A DNA stretch of 64,000 nt from positions 17,977,013 to 18,041,012 of the forward strand of contig OY754333.1 of assembly GCA_963573305.1 (NCBI GenBank), written 5' to 3'. Under the pieces are notes generated by a model. The model had not been told where the DNA came from. It saw nothing but the letters and a program-made list of their open reading frames with translations, and ran no database searches. Source of the DNA: Pyrrhosoma nymphula. Its lineage: Eukaryota; Arthropoda; Insecta; Odonata; Coenagrionidae. The translations under genes and the position numbers were made by a program. The stretch's first letter is position 1, and every line of letters starts with the position of its first letter. Below, piece by piece: positions 1 to 14,200 of the stretch.

Positions 1-3000
1 TGGAGCAAATGAGTAGGCGTAGTGAGTGCCATTTGGATTTCGTTAAAAATTATCTTATATTTTTAGCGCATTCGCAAGACATGTTATGCGTCGATTGTGA
101 AAGTTATGATACTTTGAATAAAGGCATGAGAAGATAAGATGGGTAGAAAAATCGGAATTTTTCCTGCAGAAATTAAAATGCTAATCACTGGCTGGGATAA
201 TAATTGGATAGGTTTAGGAATATTGGCTCGCGGCCTCTTGCAACTAACATATTTTAGTTTGAGAATAGGTCAAATCATATTCCGAATCCCGTGCTTCTAA
301 CACTCCAACAGTTTCGGTATTTATCCGTGTTTTCCAGTCAAGTTTGTCCGTGAAAATTATTTCGGGGGTGCATTTCATGAATCTCCCAGGAAGTACGTAT
401 GCACTTCCTGGGTCAATGAGGTTTTCCTACAAAGATGGAGCTATGATTTTAATTTTTTTGGACCCTCATGCTTATTCGAGTAAAAGAACCCGGGGAAGTA
501 AATAGTTTTAACCTGAAGTATAACACTTAAATGGAATCTATCCTAGCTGTTTAGGCTGACTAAGGACAGGAATTTCGAATACTAATTTCGTTTCCTTACG
601 TGACGCAAACGAACGGCGGCGTTCAGTTTTTAGTTGAGCTTCCGCCAAGGAGGAGTGCGTTACGATTGACGGGAGTTTCAACGTTAAGTGGTACCAATTA
701 TGGAAACGGAGTTAAAGCAGTTGAAAAAAGTGACTGTTTAATTTCATATTTTATAATCAAAATGTAACTAATCCACCAAAAACACTGAAGAATATTGCTT
801 CAAATTGGTTCACCATGTTTCATTGTAAACTTAAAGTAAAATGTTAGACAGTTTGGAAATGAAATTTTGTAAGTATTGATAGAATAAAGCTGAATTTTTC
901 AGATTGGCTGTCGTTGGCGTAGCGTGACGGAAAAGTTAAACATGAAAAAGGTTAGCTCATCGCAAGTTGACGAAGATTTCTCCGTCCGGCCTTCATAATA
1001 GATTCCACTACATCAAAATCACCAAACTTTGCGAAACGCAACCGTCACTTTTCATCACGTCAGAATACGACAATCGCAATCCCGCCCTTATCGTGTCTGA
1101 CTTCACGGACCTCGTAATTGCTTTCGAGGCAACTTAATCTTCTGGGAGTGTATCATCTTATAAATACTCTTTCTCAAATCTTGTTTTGGTAACTTCACGT
1201 CTTAACTACGCGTGCATTGTTTTAGGGATAATCTGAAACAAAACCACAGATCCTCACGCGCGCTGAAATTCTTCACGGGAGCGTTTAGCACGGAGCTCGG
1301 CTCCCAAGGTTTTCCTCCTTAATCCGATTTGTCTCTTTCGGAGCAGGGATTGAAGCAGTCGATAAATCAAGGGTGCTGAGGTGTTCCCCGAGAATTACGG
1401 GCGGTTGATTTTAGCCATAACCGGATTTGCAAGGAAATCCACCGATGAAAATTTAGGGTATCGTCGTCGACAACTTCAAGGCAAACAAATCACTTTTGTC
1501 ACAAGACGGCACGAGTGTGTTGGATGAAGGATGCTACGGAAGTCAGAGGGGACCGTCCCCGTGGAAATCAGACGGGGGAGGACAACTCCTAGGTAATTAC
1601 GCGTAGGCGTTGTGGGAAATAGGGTCTGGAGGACACCGTGAGATTGTGAGAAATTCCATATTTTCCGTGCGAAGTTTTTTTTCCATATTTTCTTAGATTA
1701 CAGAGAAACCTCCCGCCCATGAAATAAGCGTTCCTAAAACCAGTTAGGAATGGAGGTAGACGGGTAATCAAGTTCTGAGCGTTGGGTCAGCGTAAGATGA
1801 TGAATCTAATATGTCTACGTCAATCTGTGCATATAGAATTGCCGCATCTAATTTTTCAGATAAAGTATGAATAAGTTGTTTTTAAATATTTTCCACAGTC
1901 AAACTATTGGAAGGCCACTGATTTTTAAAAATTGAAGAGATAAATATGTCAAGTCAAAATTGGATGCTATGGGAATTTTTGTTTGTTTTACAAATTAAAT
2001 TTTGTGCGGGAAAGTGAAGAACACAAGAAAACCTTATGTCAATGTTACACTAACTTTCTCTTTGCTTTCACCAGTTTTTTTATTTTCATTTTCTAAATAA
2101 ATTGATTAGAAAGTTTACTTCGGTACTTGTAAATGATCTGATAAGTCTATAAGCTGAAAAACAAACGGCATTAGGGCTTAATGTGACTTCTCGTATGTCC
2201 ATAAGAATCTTTGCTCTTTTTCAACATCATTGCATTGTAAATTTTCTAACACTCTATATTCTCTACTCTTATCCTTGATAATTAATAACGATGGTATAGT
2301 TATTATTATGGGTGAGAAATGTACTCATAAATTGTTACTTGACAATTATTGATTTTAAGCATTATATAAAATATGTAAATGTTTAAGGGAAACAAATTAT
2401 GAGAGAAAAATATTTTTGAACGTACACAATTTCAGTGTTATTGGTATGCGTTTAAAAATGCAATATCGTTTTGTATTTTGCTACATCAACTAGTCGTAGC
2501 AAGATTGAGGTTTTCTCTCATTACTTGTTTTATTTGCGTATTGAATGATTAGAAGTATAAGCATACATATTCAATGTGCAATTTTGGTTGCGTAGGAATT
2601 TTACTTAAAACATATATTTTCTTATAAATAGCTAATATCTAAATAATAAATATTTAATATCTGAAAGCATATATTTTTGTTTTCACTTTGAAATTTTAGA
2701 GGCAGTAAAATTCATTCCTGAATTCCATTAAATTCGCTAGGTAACTGAATTATTTATATTTGACATGTGTTTGGGCATAAGTAAACCGCAAAACTTTATT
2801 TATTCTTAGCAGTGATGAGGAATAAAACTACTAAATATTTTTTATTGACTTGTAAGAGTAAATCCGTTTGCATCAATGTTATTGAATCATAAGCGGGTGA
2901 ACTTTCACTCTTGACCATAGGCCTTTTTAGGGAGTTATATTGGATTCCTTTTCACAAAGAACCCCAAGTTATGAAGTTACCTTCTTTTTCAAGAAATTTT

Positions 3001-6000
3001 CCTTGGCTGGAAATAAATGTAATGTGAAGCGTATATATTCATTTTCTCCGTGGAAATATGTTTTCAATCTCTATAGGAGTAATTATTTGGTTTGATAAAT
3101 ACCAGTGCACGTAAAATTATTGCATCATCATTATTTCTGTAATAATAATGTTTATTTTTATATCATTATTTTACTCTAAGGTGGGTTTTAGATGAATAAT
3201 TCTGCTAAAGTTATTGTTTCATTATTTTTTTATGATAAACTAACTAGTAGTATGAACCGATACCTTTTCAATATTTGTGAGGCGTTTTTATAATCTGTAG
3301 TAAAACCTCAACGAGTATATATCAATGTTATAAATTATTATGATTATTACTTCGACAAAAATTGTGGTTGCAATTGAGATGAACAGTTATTATGTGGAGT
3401 TATCATAAATGAAACGTCATTCCCTTGGGAGCGAAAAACATTCCAAGTTAAAACAAGCCAGTGGAAACAGGCTCTGTTGACTCGCCTTTTGGGAGTGATT
3501 AAGACGGTAAAGGAAACGGGAGACGTTCATCTTTAGGGAAAAAGAAGAACCGTACACACAATGTGGAACAGTCTGATTTATCGCCCGCGATAAATTCCCA
3601 AAGCTAGGCATTCCAGCATATGAGTGGACCATCTCTCCCCAGGGCCGCGTACATTCATCTTTCATAAAAATTCGCAACGAATTACCACAAGGAGCGAAAC
3701 AAAAAGGATTGAATGTTTGTTTGGAGAATGGAGTTTGCCGTCGCTCGCATTAGAGTTGACTGAGAGATCTCCGCGTGGAGAAAGCGCATCAAGGAAGGCA
3801 TTACAGGTTGCGCTAATAAATCCAGACGTAGATGTGGGCTCTCTACTCTTGCGCTGAGTCCCTGGGATGGTAGCGAAGGTGAACACAGGAGTGTCAAGGT
3901 GGGTGGTGGTTGTGGGATGAAGCGCATATAAATTCCATTTTCCTCCCCCAAAAACCTCGGCCGCAAGCCTCCTCACCGACGAGGTTGCTCTCTGGGAAAC
4001 AAAGGCAGAGGGAATAAAGTCCGATAGGCAAGGGAAGATTATAAATCTTCTTCCGAGATGAAGATCCAAAAACCAGTGGGGGAGAAAGTCTTCTAGTTTT
4101 AGTTGGGTGGTGGTGGGAGTTTGAACGTAGTAGTGGAAGGATTGAAATGAGGATTGGTTGGTGCGAGGTGTAGTTGGGACAAATGGGGAAGATACTATAG
4201 GAGGAAGCGGAAGGAACACTCATGAGTCGCTTGCCTGGTTCTGAAGTGAAGAAAATGAACGCGAATGATCCTTACCTATTTGCCACGTTTTCCTCACTTT
4301 CATCTGATACACCTTATGTGGCCCCGCCCCCTTTAAGTTCCCTGAAACACCCTATCCTTGTTCACTAGACTTCGTGCATTTTATTATACCATGGTACTTT
4401 ATCTAGAGTTAATTCTTTTCGAGTTTTAATTTGTATATCAATACAAAACATCTTGAGTTGTGAAACATCTTATGTGGCTCCACCTTCTTCGCATTCCTAA
4501 ATTACCCGCCTTATAAATATAATTGTTTCCGATGCTGTTGGAAATTTTGAATTTGAGATGGCGGAAACCAGAGAGAAATCAGGAAACTTGAGCATCGCTT
4601 TGTACACATTACACTTACTGAATGATTCATTTCAGCTTTGAAGCTCGCTTCAAATCACGGTTGTTATCTCGAACTGAATCTTCATTCTCCGAAGAAAGAG
4701 TTTAATGCTTTAAAATGTTGTGATTGGCAAAATACCTATCACTTAGGATTGCGGATGCTCAGTGGAGTGAATACGCAGGTTAACCGTTTCTCTCTCTCAC
4801 TCTTTTAGCTAATTCAGTGTTTATTTCCTTTTGACCGAACCCGAACTTCCGCACCATTGATATCTGTGAATGGACCTCGCCGGTTGATGGGTTGCGACAG
4901 CTTTAGAGGTGGCACATCGCATTGCTATGCATGAAAGCCGTTAAATAAAATGACACACTGGACCGAAAAATAAAAGATTAGAGTGAGAGGAGCATGCAAC
5001 AGATTGACACACACGCTAGATTCCTCAAAATCAATCGGTTACCGAGCGTTGGCCCGGACCGCCCCATTGCGGCTGGCATCACAGGGACCGCGACAAAATA
5101 TTTACCCCTGAATGGAGTGTGGCAGATGGGTCGGGCGTTGATTGAAGGGGCGATAAAGAGAGATAATGAGGGGATGAAGCGACTCGAGGGGGTGGCTAGA
5201 AAATAAAAAAAATATTTTGAAGAGGCAGTGTGGAAGAGACGAGGAAAAGTGAGGGATAGAGAGGAATCATGATGATTTTCCGGTAGAAGGAATGCGGGCA
5301 AATTCTGTCCCTGGGGAAGAGCACGGTCGAAGAAGCATGGCCGCTGTTATTATCGCGTCACCGTGCAAGTGATGCCGCTAATGAAAACGGTAATAGCATC
5401 CCAGTCTGTCGCGCCTAACGGAGAGTGAGAGAGACCCATTGGAGATGGGGAGGAGTGCACACTACTGGACTTTGTGATGGACGGCTATGTTCCGCGAGGA
5501 TGTCCTATACTTCAATGAAGTCAAAGGCCCTATGGGGAATAAATTGTAAAAGAGTATTACACAGTATAGTAGCACTTCATAAAGCACTTCAGCATTGGTA
5601 GTATAATTCGTGGAGAAAGCACGATTTCGTTGTTGAATTCCTTCTATGGGCACATTAGGCTACCAGAAATTTAGTTTCTGATTCCTCTAGTTTCTCCGAA
5701 AATGTGAAAGAAATTCTCCCTAAATAAATCGATTTTTACTTCATCAATAGCAATGAGAGAGTTTGATTAGCTTATGCGGTATCCGCAAGTGACTGGATAA
5801 TACACGATGGAATAATTAATTCATTTATCCTCCCTCTGCTCAAGACGATTTCTCTGAATTAACAGCTGTTAAATTGATTTCAAACTCCTCCTCAAATCAT
5901 AGTGTTGGAGTTGTGGATCTTTGACGGGTGAATGGAGTCATTAGCCAAACATCAATTACACCTAAAAACAAGCCAATTTTGGCTCATTAAGATCTCAAAA

Positions 6001-6106
6001 GCATGCCAGTAACTGCTAAAATATACTTTATAAATAATCCTTAGCTAATGGAATTAAAAACAGTATCTTTGTGATTTCGCTAATTATGTTTAATTACAAG
6101 ACTTCG
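1..6106. other. No recognisable gene
   Basis: AT-rich sequence with scattered short open frames, none of which I recognise. A pyrimidine-rich minus-strand stretch around 3.66-4.22 kb gives a 185-codon open frame. Its composition (Pro, Ser, Thr, Leu, Phe) follows base bias, not a domain. Two imperfect copies of a motif reading roughly ACACCTTATGTGGC occur near 4.31 and 4.47 kb. No RNA gene or bounded repeat was identified. Confidence 0.5.
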
Positions 6107-6169
6107 AGGGTTTCAAGAATTTGACGTACAACGTCATCCATTTTTTTAAATGTTGTACGTTGAAACCCT
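6107..6169. repeat. Imperfect hairpin
   Basis: The left arm AGGGTTTCAA (6107-6116) and ACGTACAAC (6124-6132) pair with GTTGTACGT (6152-6160) and TGAAACCCT (6161-6169). A 7-base bulge on the left arm and a 19-base loop separate them. The right arm, TTGAAACCCTGGTCG, resembles GAAACCCGGGTCG in the PLE-like terminus near 42.2 kb. No CTGATGA box precedes it here, so a ribozyme is not supported. It may be a relic of a mobile-element end. Confidence 0.5.
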
Positions 6170-8869
6170 GGTCGTGATTTAACTAAAAGCAATTAGTAGA
6201 ATCACTAAGTTACTTTTTTTCATTCTAATATGAATGGGTTTCATAATGTTACCCCAAAAATTATCAGCCATTAACTTTTGTTTCCTTCGTTAAGATAAGT
6301 TAGCTACGATTTTATAATACCAAGTGTTAATATTTGTAAAATTGCATTCATTTCCTTGTTTTTACATTCAATTTTTACCTGATGATATGCAACTATTACA
6401 CTACGAGCCATGTATATCCAATCATTTTGAAGACATTTTGATATTATCTCTATAATTATTTAAGACAAAACCAGTTACCAATGCTCTTTTCGGAATACTT
6501 ATCGTATTAAAGGCGTTACTTTTTTATAGTCAAGCATTTTGTAACTGACCATTTCATTAGGCATTACATATTCAACATGTGATTTTAGTTTGCTAAACAT
6601 GGCTAAAGCTTTTTTTATGAAGAAATTGGTTCGACGTCATATTCTTCGCTAGCGTCATATTCTTCGGTACAATTGTTTCTATTTTTTAATTTCAGTTTAA
6701 ATATTTTATTAACTGACTCAAATCCTACGATTTATATGACAAATGGTTGAAGATAAATTTCAAAAATAAATCCAGGTTCTCTTTAACATAGTCATGTTGA
6801 AAAACTTAAAAAGAATACATTTTGTTCCAAACCTATTAAAATAGTGCTGGGTAGTACCAAAACTTCAATATGCCGATACGTGAGGAATACAGAAATTTAA
6901 AATTATTACCCTGTTGTTAACTTTTAAATTCATTTACATAGTCTCGCGAGCTGTTGCTACCCACTACTCTTACACCTAAGTCATTATAGAAATGTTAGTT
7001 TCCTAATTACTCTAATCACAGTTTAATACCTTGGTCGAAAGATAAAACTCAAGTTTTGTGGTTCAACTGTATTCTCTCTCCGTATTAAGAGAGCTTCATT
7101 TTATATTTCATATTCAGGGTTTCAATTATTGAATATTTGCCGAGCAGAAAACTATTATGATCTGTTTTAACTGAAGTATTTGGTATGAGTTTATGTGCGT
7201 ATAGTAGAGCATTAAAGTAAATTAATCTCTCCTTTTTTTAGTTTGAGAGGTTTTTTTTTAATTTTTAATTAAGTTTTGGTAGAAATAAGGGTTCTGAGTG
7301 ACCTTCAGATGTAACGAAGAAAGGGCTGAGGTCAGAGTAGAATACCTTTTAATACATAACCTTTACTCATTAATTCAGATTGTTTTGAAAGGAAAGATAT
7401 GCGATTTTCAATAACATGTGCATTTTTGCTTAGAGCGAATTAGGAAATTGGGGAAAAAGTTTTTAATATCAGCTAAAACTCGTGGGGTACATCGGATTTA
7501 AAAAATATATCTGACTTGGATTTAAAAAATATAAGCTTATTAATTCATTGCCTTGAAATTCATTCAATTTTTTAGGATATGAACCCACACTTATCGAGAT
7601 ATATTTTATTAATTCAACTTTTTCATGATGGATCTACTAAATTACGAAATGCGTAATTAAATTTAAAGAGAAGCATTATTTCAGTTGAAGGCTATTGTTG
7701 AATATACAATATTGCTCCTTACCAATTATCTTTATATCCCTCCCTTAACTGCACGGAATAAATTAAGTTTTCTCTTAAACGTCTTACTCAATTCCGATTA
7801 TGTTCCGTGAAAGGAATGCTCAATATTTTATTCTATTTACCGCTCAACTGTAAGAGATAAGACTTTTTGAACTGCAAAACGAAGTTGTAGCCTCAAAAAA
7901 TTCTTAATCTGCTTGAAAAAATGACAATTCTGCCAAAAATGTTAATAAAGCAGAAGAACAAGATAATTAGATTTCCTAGATCTTAGAGCAATTGACTGAT
8001 GCTAAAAACAAGTTTGCGGATGGCACCATGGATAATCTACATAAGCCCCGTACATCGCGTTACCTTAGACATCTAAAGGTCACCTTTACAGTTGACCTGA
8101 GCAGCTGGGTCAGTCATTTCGATTGAACTTTTCGGGACCCCTCAGACGAAGCATGCGCAGTTTTGTCCTCCAGGGACGTGGAAGACGCTAATTCTCCCCG
8201 CTTTCTTCTGTCTTTGTAAACTAATTATGAACCATCCACAAAATGAAACATCCACGCAAGTTGATAGCTCTTTGAATTTTGGAGATGGAATGGAAAACAA
8301 AACCAAAGATTTTAGCAGAGCCGGTAAGGCAAACGACGCTATTGCCTCAGGTTTTAAGCTGAAAGGAGAACCATAGGATAGATTACCAACTTTATTGATT
8401 TTACGTTCTGATTATTCCAATTCATTTTGGCGAATGACAGGATGACGAAAAACACTGTCACGACCCCTTAAGTATCATTGTAAAGAGAGGAGGCTTGAGC
8501 ATACAACTTACCTTAATCATTATTGAGGTAATATACCGGTTAAGATATGTTTCAATGGAAATAATTAAAAATCCTCTGGCTACTTGCATGCGCAGGGTAA
8601 TGTCTACCCTCACAGTTTATTTATTCTTCTCAGCGTAGGCAATAACCTTCTTCATCCCGTCCAAAATACCTGTTAACTTTATTCCTCTTTCCCACTTACC
8701 CTCTATAAAAACCTTAAGCAACAATTCTCCCGTCATTTCCTCTTCCAACCTCCTACATTTCTTCCTTCCAATCTCATCCAGATGCATACTTTCTTTGTCA
8801 AACAAACTTCCTTTTCCTGGTTTTTAGTCCTACGCATATTCTCCATTCTCTCCTGCACGTCTACATCTG
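6170..8869. other. No recognisable gene
   Basis: AT-rich sequence. Only short direct repeats are visible, such as GTCATATTCTTCG twice near 6.64-6.67 kb and GGATTTAAAAAATAT twice near 7.50-7.53 kb. I see no coding or RNA feature. Confidence 0.5.
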
Positions 8870-8872
8870 TAA

Positions 8873-9087
8873 AGGCCGTTTTACACGATGAAATATTTTG
8901 TACAAATGAATGTACGTGAGATTGTACGTTTGTCTAAACGAAATTAGAACAGGTTCTTTTTCCCGTGCAGACATTGAGACATTCGCACAAGCGTTCACAC
9001 AATTTGCCGCTTTACACGATACATTTTGCCTCATGTAAGAGTTCACGGAAGAGTTTGTACAAACAAATGTACCGTGTAAAACGGCCT
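8873..9087. mobile_element. Short TIR element (MITE), Harbinger-like
   Basis: The 215-bp element begins AGGCCGTTTTACACG and ends with the exact reverse complement CGTGTAAAACGGCCT, giving 15-bp perfect terminal inverted repeats. TAA lies directly outside both ends (8870-8872 and 9088-9090), which fits a 3-bp target duplication as made by PIF/Harbinger elements. A near copy of the left end, GCCGCTTTACACGATAC, occurs inside near 9.01 kb in the same orientation, suggesting subterminal repeats or an internal rearrangement. There is no transposase, so it would be non-autonomous. The family assignment rests only on the TAA duplication. A TA-duplicating family is the alternative. Confidence 0.7.
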
Positions 9088-9090
9088 TAA

Positions 9091-11135
9091 GACCTGCAGT
9101 CTATTCTCGTTTTTTTTCTTATAGTCCACATTTCTGCCACATACAGCGCTTCACTCCACTTTTCATAAGACCCTTCTTCCCATTAATACGAAGGCAAAAA
9201 TTGTTTTCTCACCCTTAACTCAATTTTGAATTTAGAGTAAATGTTTCACTCTTTCATAATTAGTCGAAAGAATTGTCACCCAACCATGGATGGTTATCTC
9301 GACGTCCGAATTCGAAGGACTGTTGTCACAAACCTATCTTGGGATGTAAACTTTAATGACATGAAACAATAAGGATTAGTTTGTTTTCTAAATTGGATCA
9401 ATGGAAAAATTAATTTTTCCGTGTGTGACCGTATGACCATTATTAGATTAGTCCCGTTAGATTTCCTCCGCGACAAAAAGGATTTGATAAGTTTTCATGC
9501 AAGTATAGCAAATTTCATTTATTAAACATCTTAGGACACGGAAAAATTTTTAATTCTTGGCTAAGTTACTAAAATGGTTCGTCACGGCTCCGAATTTTAA
9601 TGCCGTGGGATCAAAAAACTCCTTCAAATGTACATTTCTCCCTTTTTTGGAAAATTAAAAAAGGAATGCTAGGAGCACTACGCCGTCCTTTCCGCATCAT
9701 GTTTCTGAAATGTGTTATTCGGTTAGTTTTATGTATCCTGATATGCACCCGGGTGAGGATGCATCTCCGTGAGTGGTGAGATAGAGAGAAAGATATTTCA
9801 ACGCGAGGCGTGACGTGAATTGGAGGTGACGAGTGAATTTCCGCTTAAAAATGACGCTCGCATGAAACCGCTGCAACCAGGGGGCGGCGTGGACTCGGCC
9901 ACCCCCTTCCCACCCTCCCACTCCCCGTCGTATAATTGAGAGGCGCTGGTGAGGCGGACGGACGGGCCTGCGACCCTCCCTCCTCCTCCGACACGCCACT
10001 CCCCCACCACGGCCTCGCTAACCACTCATACCAACCGAAAGCGCAGTCTGGCGATCCGCAGTGATGTGATCCGCGGCAGAAATAAGTGTAGAATAATACA
10101 GTGGTGGAGATTCGATGGAAAGCTTCTGAATGTCTATCTCCCGAGCAATCCAACGGAACGTGCGAAGACAGGGTGAAATTACTGAATGCATAACTTACCG
10201 ATAGCGAGATGGTTTGGGAACTGCATTCGTGATTTTTTGTAGCTTTTCCTTAGTCCGAGTATTGCAATGGGTGGTAAATTTGGTTTTCACACTTAATGCG
10301 TTTTTCTTATTATTAATGAGAGTTGAAATTAAATATTTCCTTAAAGGGCCAGACATTTCTATCACCCTTGGTTAAAAGATTATTTAATTGAATTAATGTT
10401 TTTCAAAAGTGAGATGAAGCGTTGGGTTAATCGATTCAAACAAATATTCTAAGAAACAATTCATCGCGTCAAAGTCATCTAATAATTAAATGAACGGAAC
10501 ATATCATCAATAATATTTGGAGCGCAGTAGTTAATGTTTTCCGAGTATCTCTTTATTTAATTAAATTTAAATACTTCATTTATTACTCAGTTTTTCATAC
10601 TGAGAATTGTTTTCCATCGCATAAAACATTAAATTAACTCATTAGCAAAACGAACAACAGATAATTCGGATTAAATGTGGTGGATAAGATTCTTTAGCAT
10701 AGCATAGGTTACCGCAAGTAACGATTGGATACAAAAAGGCAAAGATTTATCTTTCCTAAACTAACTATTTATTTGCCTTTTAGAATAATGGGATATTTCA
10801 TTCCGTCTATACCCCTCACCAATATTAAGGGCGATGTAGCAGTACGAACTTGCCGCCGACAAAGCGTGGCTAATTTTTCGGGATTTCCTCCTCGTCGATA
10901 CATCTTCATACGACATTTTCGCCGGCGTTTCAGCAGGCGTCTACAGGTATAAATTAAGGAGGCAGGTTTCTGCCCGTCTTATGTCGGCCTAGGTTTTTCT
11001 CACGCTGCGTTATAATTTCCCGGACGGTGAAATAGTCGCTTCCAGGCGTTTGAGATAAGATAGCCGTTCTCCCTGTTGAATTTAGGTGTTTTTGCTTTTT
11101 CAATAATTTTTTAAAATTAACAGTGAGTAATCATA
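9091..11135. other. No recognisable gene; small CpG-rich patch
   Basis: No domain was recognised. About 9.88-10.07 kb is GC- and CpG-rich and pyrimidine-rich on the plus strand, which opens several overlapping spurious frames on both strands. The rest is AT-rich and unremarkable. Confidence 0.45.
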
Positions 11136-11209
11136 TGGCTGGACTGGGATTCGAACCTAGACCCCTCGATAACGCGCCCAGTGCTCGATCCAGTTAAGCT
11201 ATCTTGGCG
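11136..11209 (-). repeat. tRNA-derived SINE head
   Basis: The minus strand carries an A-box-like TAGCTTAACTGG and a canonical B box GGTTCGAATCCC, spaced as in a tRNA. The ends (CGCCAAG and AGTCCAGCC) do not form a 7-bp acceptor stem, so this is not an intact tRNA gene. Its 3' part, with the string CCCAGTCCAGCC followed by ATGATT-like sequence, matches copies at 15.9, 36.1 and 47.1 kb. A dispersed SINE family is therefore the best reading. Confidence 0.6.
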
Positions 11210-14200
11210 TTCTCTTTCACTACGGATTTTAGGGAGGCTTCAAGGCACGAGGTGTTCCCAGACGTACTTTGAATGTAATTGATGCGATGATATGCCCGTG
11301 TTCGTGCGCTAAGGACCACTGTTCACTAGGTAAATCCCATATTTAAACAAAAAGGTGTTCAATCGTGGGAACAATAGTGGTTGACTCCGTTTAATTTTAC
11401 ACTTCGGCCAGTTTTGCTGTTTTTTTTAAATTCAATCCTTTGATCCAGGTTCTGTATTAACCGTTTATTGTATTTGTATCAAAATTCAGTCTTTGGCAGG
11501 AATGAAAGGTTAGTGATACTTTGGAGTTTTATATGTACTTTTGACGGTACAAAATTGTCTGTATTCGAGTTCTTGTATTTTTTAATTTCTTGGTATATAG
11601 CAGTATAATTTTTCGTGAGCACGAAGAAAATCATGTAAATTGTCCGTGAATCGATGTAAATGTATTTTTCAGTCTCCTCTGTACACACTTCATACTCAGA
11701 ATAAAACATATCCTGACATGAAGTACATGCATCAGATATGCGTCAATGGCCATCAGACTAGTCATCTGTGATGACCCTAACAAGCATAGTCGTTTTAAGC
11801 AGGTTTGCGGAAAAGGTTCTAATTTCAATTTAATTTTCTCTAATTTAACTGAATAGTTACATAAAAATGTGAAAATAAAAATTTTAGTCATTGACTCATA
11901 TAAAAAAAAATTGCTCCCCTTATCAATGTGTTGCGTGAATCGCCTAAAGCCGAGGCGCCATCTTGATCATGCAACTATGTCTCATTGTCAGTGTAGAAAA
12001 GAACAGCAGCTGAAGACTTGAAATATATGTGTATTTATTCTTTAGTTTCCTATTACATTCGTGCGGCAACTTTATAATGGAAACTCGTTTCTCGATTATC
12101 CAATTGGGGCGTTCTCACATCCTTCGATCCTAAGCCACCGAACTGAACAAACGTGATCGTGCCATTAGTGGAATGCATAGCTGAAGAAGGACACACTACG
12201 GCACAAGCAAGTGTTTTATGGTTGCGCATGTTGGGGCAAATGCCCCGACCGCCGGCCGTCGCTGAATAAAGTATGGGCGTTAATGCGTGGGCCGCACGCC
12301 GACATTGCAGTGTGCGCGCTCAATGGGTTCGAAAACGGCTGAAGTGACGCGTCGCTGACCTCACGCTGTTGATCCCTTCCCTCCTCTTTACTCTGACACG
12401 GAGAGAGTGGGAGAGAGAAAGAGAGCTTCGGATGGTCTGGCTGACCTCGTCACGGGATGAATTGGTTGCGGGGATGTGTTAGAATTCCGTCGAAGCCTCT
12501 TCGGCACTCAATGGAAACTGGTTTTGGGAATTGAACCTCGGACAGTGCGACCTCTCCTGCCGAATGACTTTTCTCCTCTCTTCTGAAATCGGCGCTAAAC
12601 GTGACGTATTTCCTCTTTTTTTATTCCTTTTATTCGTTGTTTTTTCCACCCCGACTTTTGGAAGCTTAGCGTTTGCTGATGACGAGAGCGAGGCTTAAAA
12701 CAGTCCTTGGTATTCCGGGTCAGCCAGCTAGTTTGTCCTCTTGTTGCGGAGGATGTGATTTTCTTGCACGTCCACTTACGAATGCCCTAAATTGAAATAA
12801 GGCAGTGGGTGTGCTTGTCTAGCGTACAACAGAGCTTTTCCGCATAAAAGTATCCCCAGCATTATTTTTTGCAAAAAACGAATAAAAACTGCTGATATGA
12901 TAATTATTGCATATTAAAATGGGAGAGAAACTATTTTTGATACTTAAACTCTTTCGATTTGCATAGGGAAAAGCTATTTTTTAATCTGAAAATGTATACA
13001 TTCGTTAAGAATAAATTATTAAAAGATATTATAATTTAAAGCATAAGAAAAAAAAGAAAATTCAAGTTACTGAATCGTTTGCCGTTTTCATATTATTATA
13101 GCTGTTTGCGTATTGTCAAAATTTATATATATATAAAATTTCTATTGAGACAGAGTTGGCTTAAAATGTTACGCAACCATTGTGCATCTTTCTATTTTTG
13201 AATATCGGGCATAAATGAGAAGAATTCTCTTGAGGACGTCCTAAGTTAGCTTCTGTGTTCTCCAATATTACTGTGGAACTCTAAGTTGTTGTTTGCTCCT
13301 ATAATTAAATCCCTTAGGCTCATGTGCACGTTATTGATAGTAAGCATCTGCAACTGTCGTGCCTATTAAAATGCACATGGTAAGACAAAAACTTATAAAT
13401 AAATACCAACCTTGTTTACCTTTGTGTCCTCAATCCGCAATGGATATTGAACATTAATGATTTAATTCTTTCAGACAATAATTTTACAACTATAATATCC
13501 GAAGGAAAAAGGTCTCTCTCTGTTCTTACTTTAACTTAACCATTTTATACTAGTGTTACTTATACCTATCATTTATTATCATTTGAATTTATGTAGGTAT
13601 TTACCGTGTACGCGTGATTCACATAATCCATAAGAATGTTCTCATTCTTCTAATTGCTCTCGAAGGGTGAGGTTGAGTTTGTGGAACTTCCTGAATTGGT
13701 TCCGTCGTTTGCCGTCAGCGTACTGGAAGCGCCAAGAAGCTTCAACCTTTAGTGTAATGTCTAATAGTTATTGTAGCCGTTGTTTTGTTATTAATAGTGT
13801 GTCTGCCCTGGTGATTTTTGTAATATATTTTTTGTGAGTAAATCCGGTAAAGCAGCGATTTATCCTGGTCTCCGAGCTTTTGGTGTGCTATCATGTGAGG
13901 GTGTACTGGATAAGTACACCTTAAACATATATTTCCTTTGTTTATATTTGAATTATCAATTTTGTGTTCATTTTTTGAGCCTTTTTGATTTTGTCATTTC
14001 ATGGGAGTTATGCTTTCATGGGAGTTTCTATTGCTTGATTGATAAGTCTATTTATTGCTTAATACTACAAGTGTTGTAGTTGTATTTTTTATAATCTTAT
14101 CTCGTTTTACTTTTCGTTAGTTTTAGGGTGCCTTACGCTTGGTAATACTAAAGTAAATCAACTTCATAGCAAGCACTTGCAGAGTTTAATTTCTTAATTT

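Noticed and set aside
3662..4219. 185-codon minus-strand frame
   Set aside because: Pro/Ser/Thr-rich translation of a biased stretch; two other frames overlap it and no family is recognised.
11136..11209. Functional tRNA gene on the minus strand
   Set aside because: No acceptor-stem pairing, and its 3' part is shared with other SINE copies.
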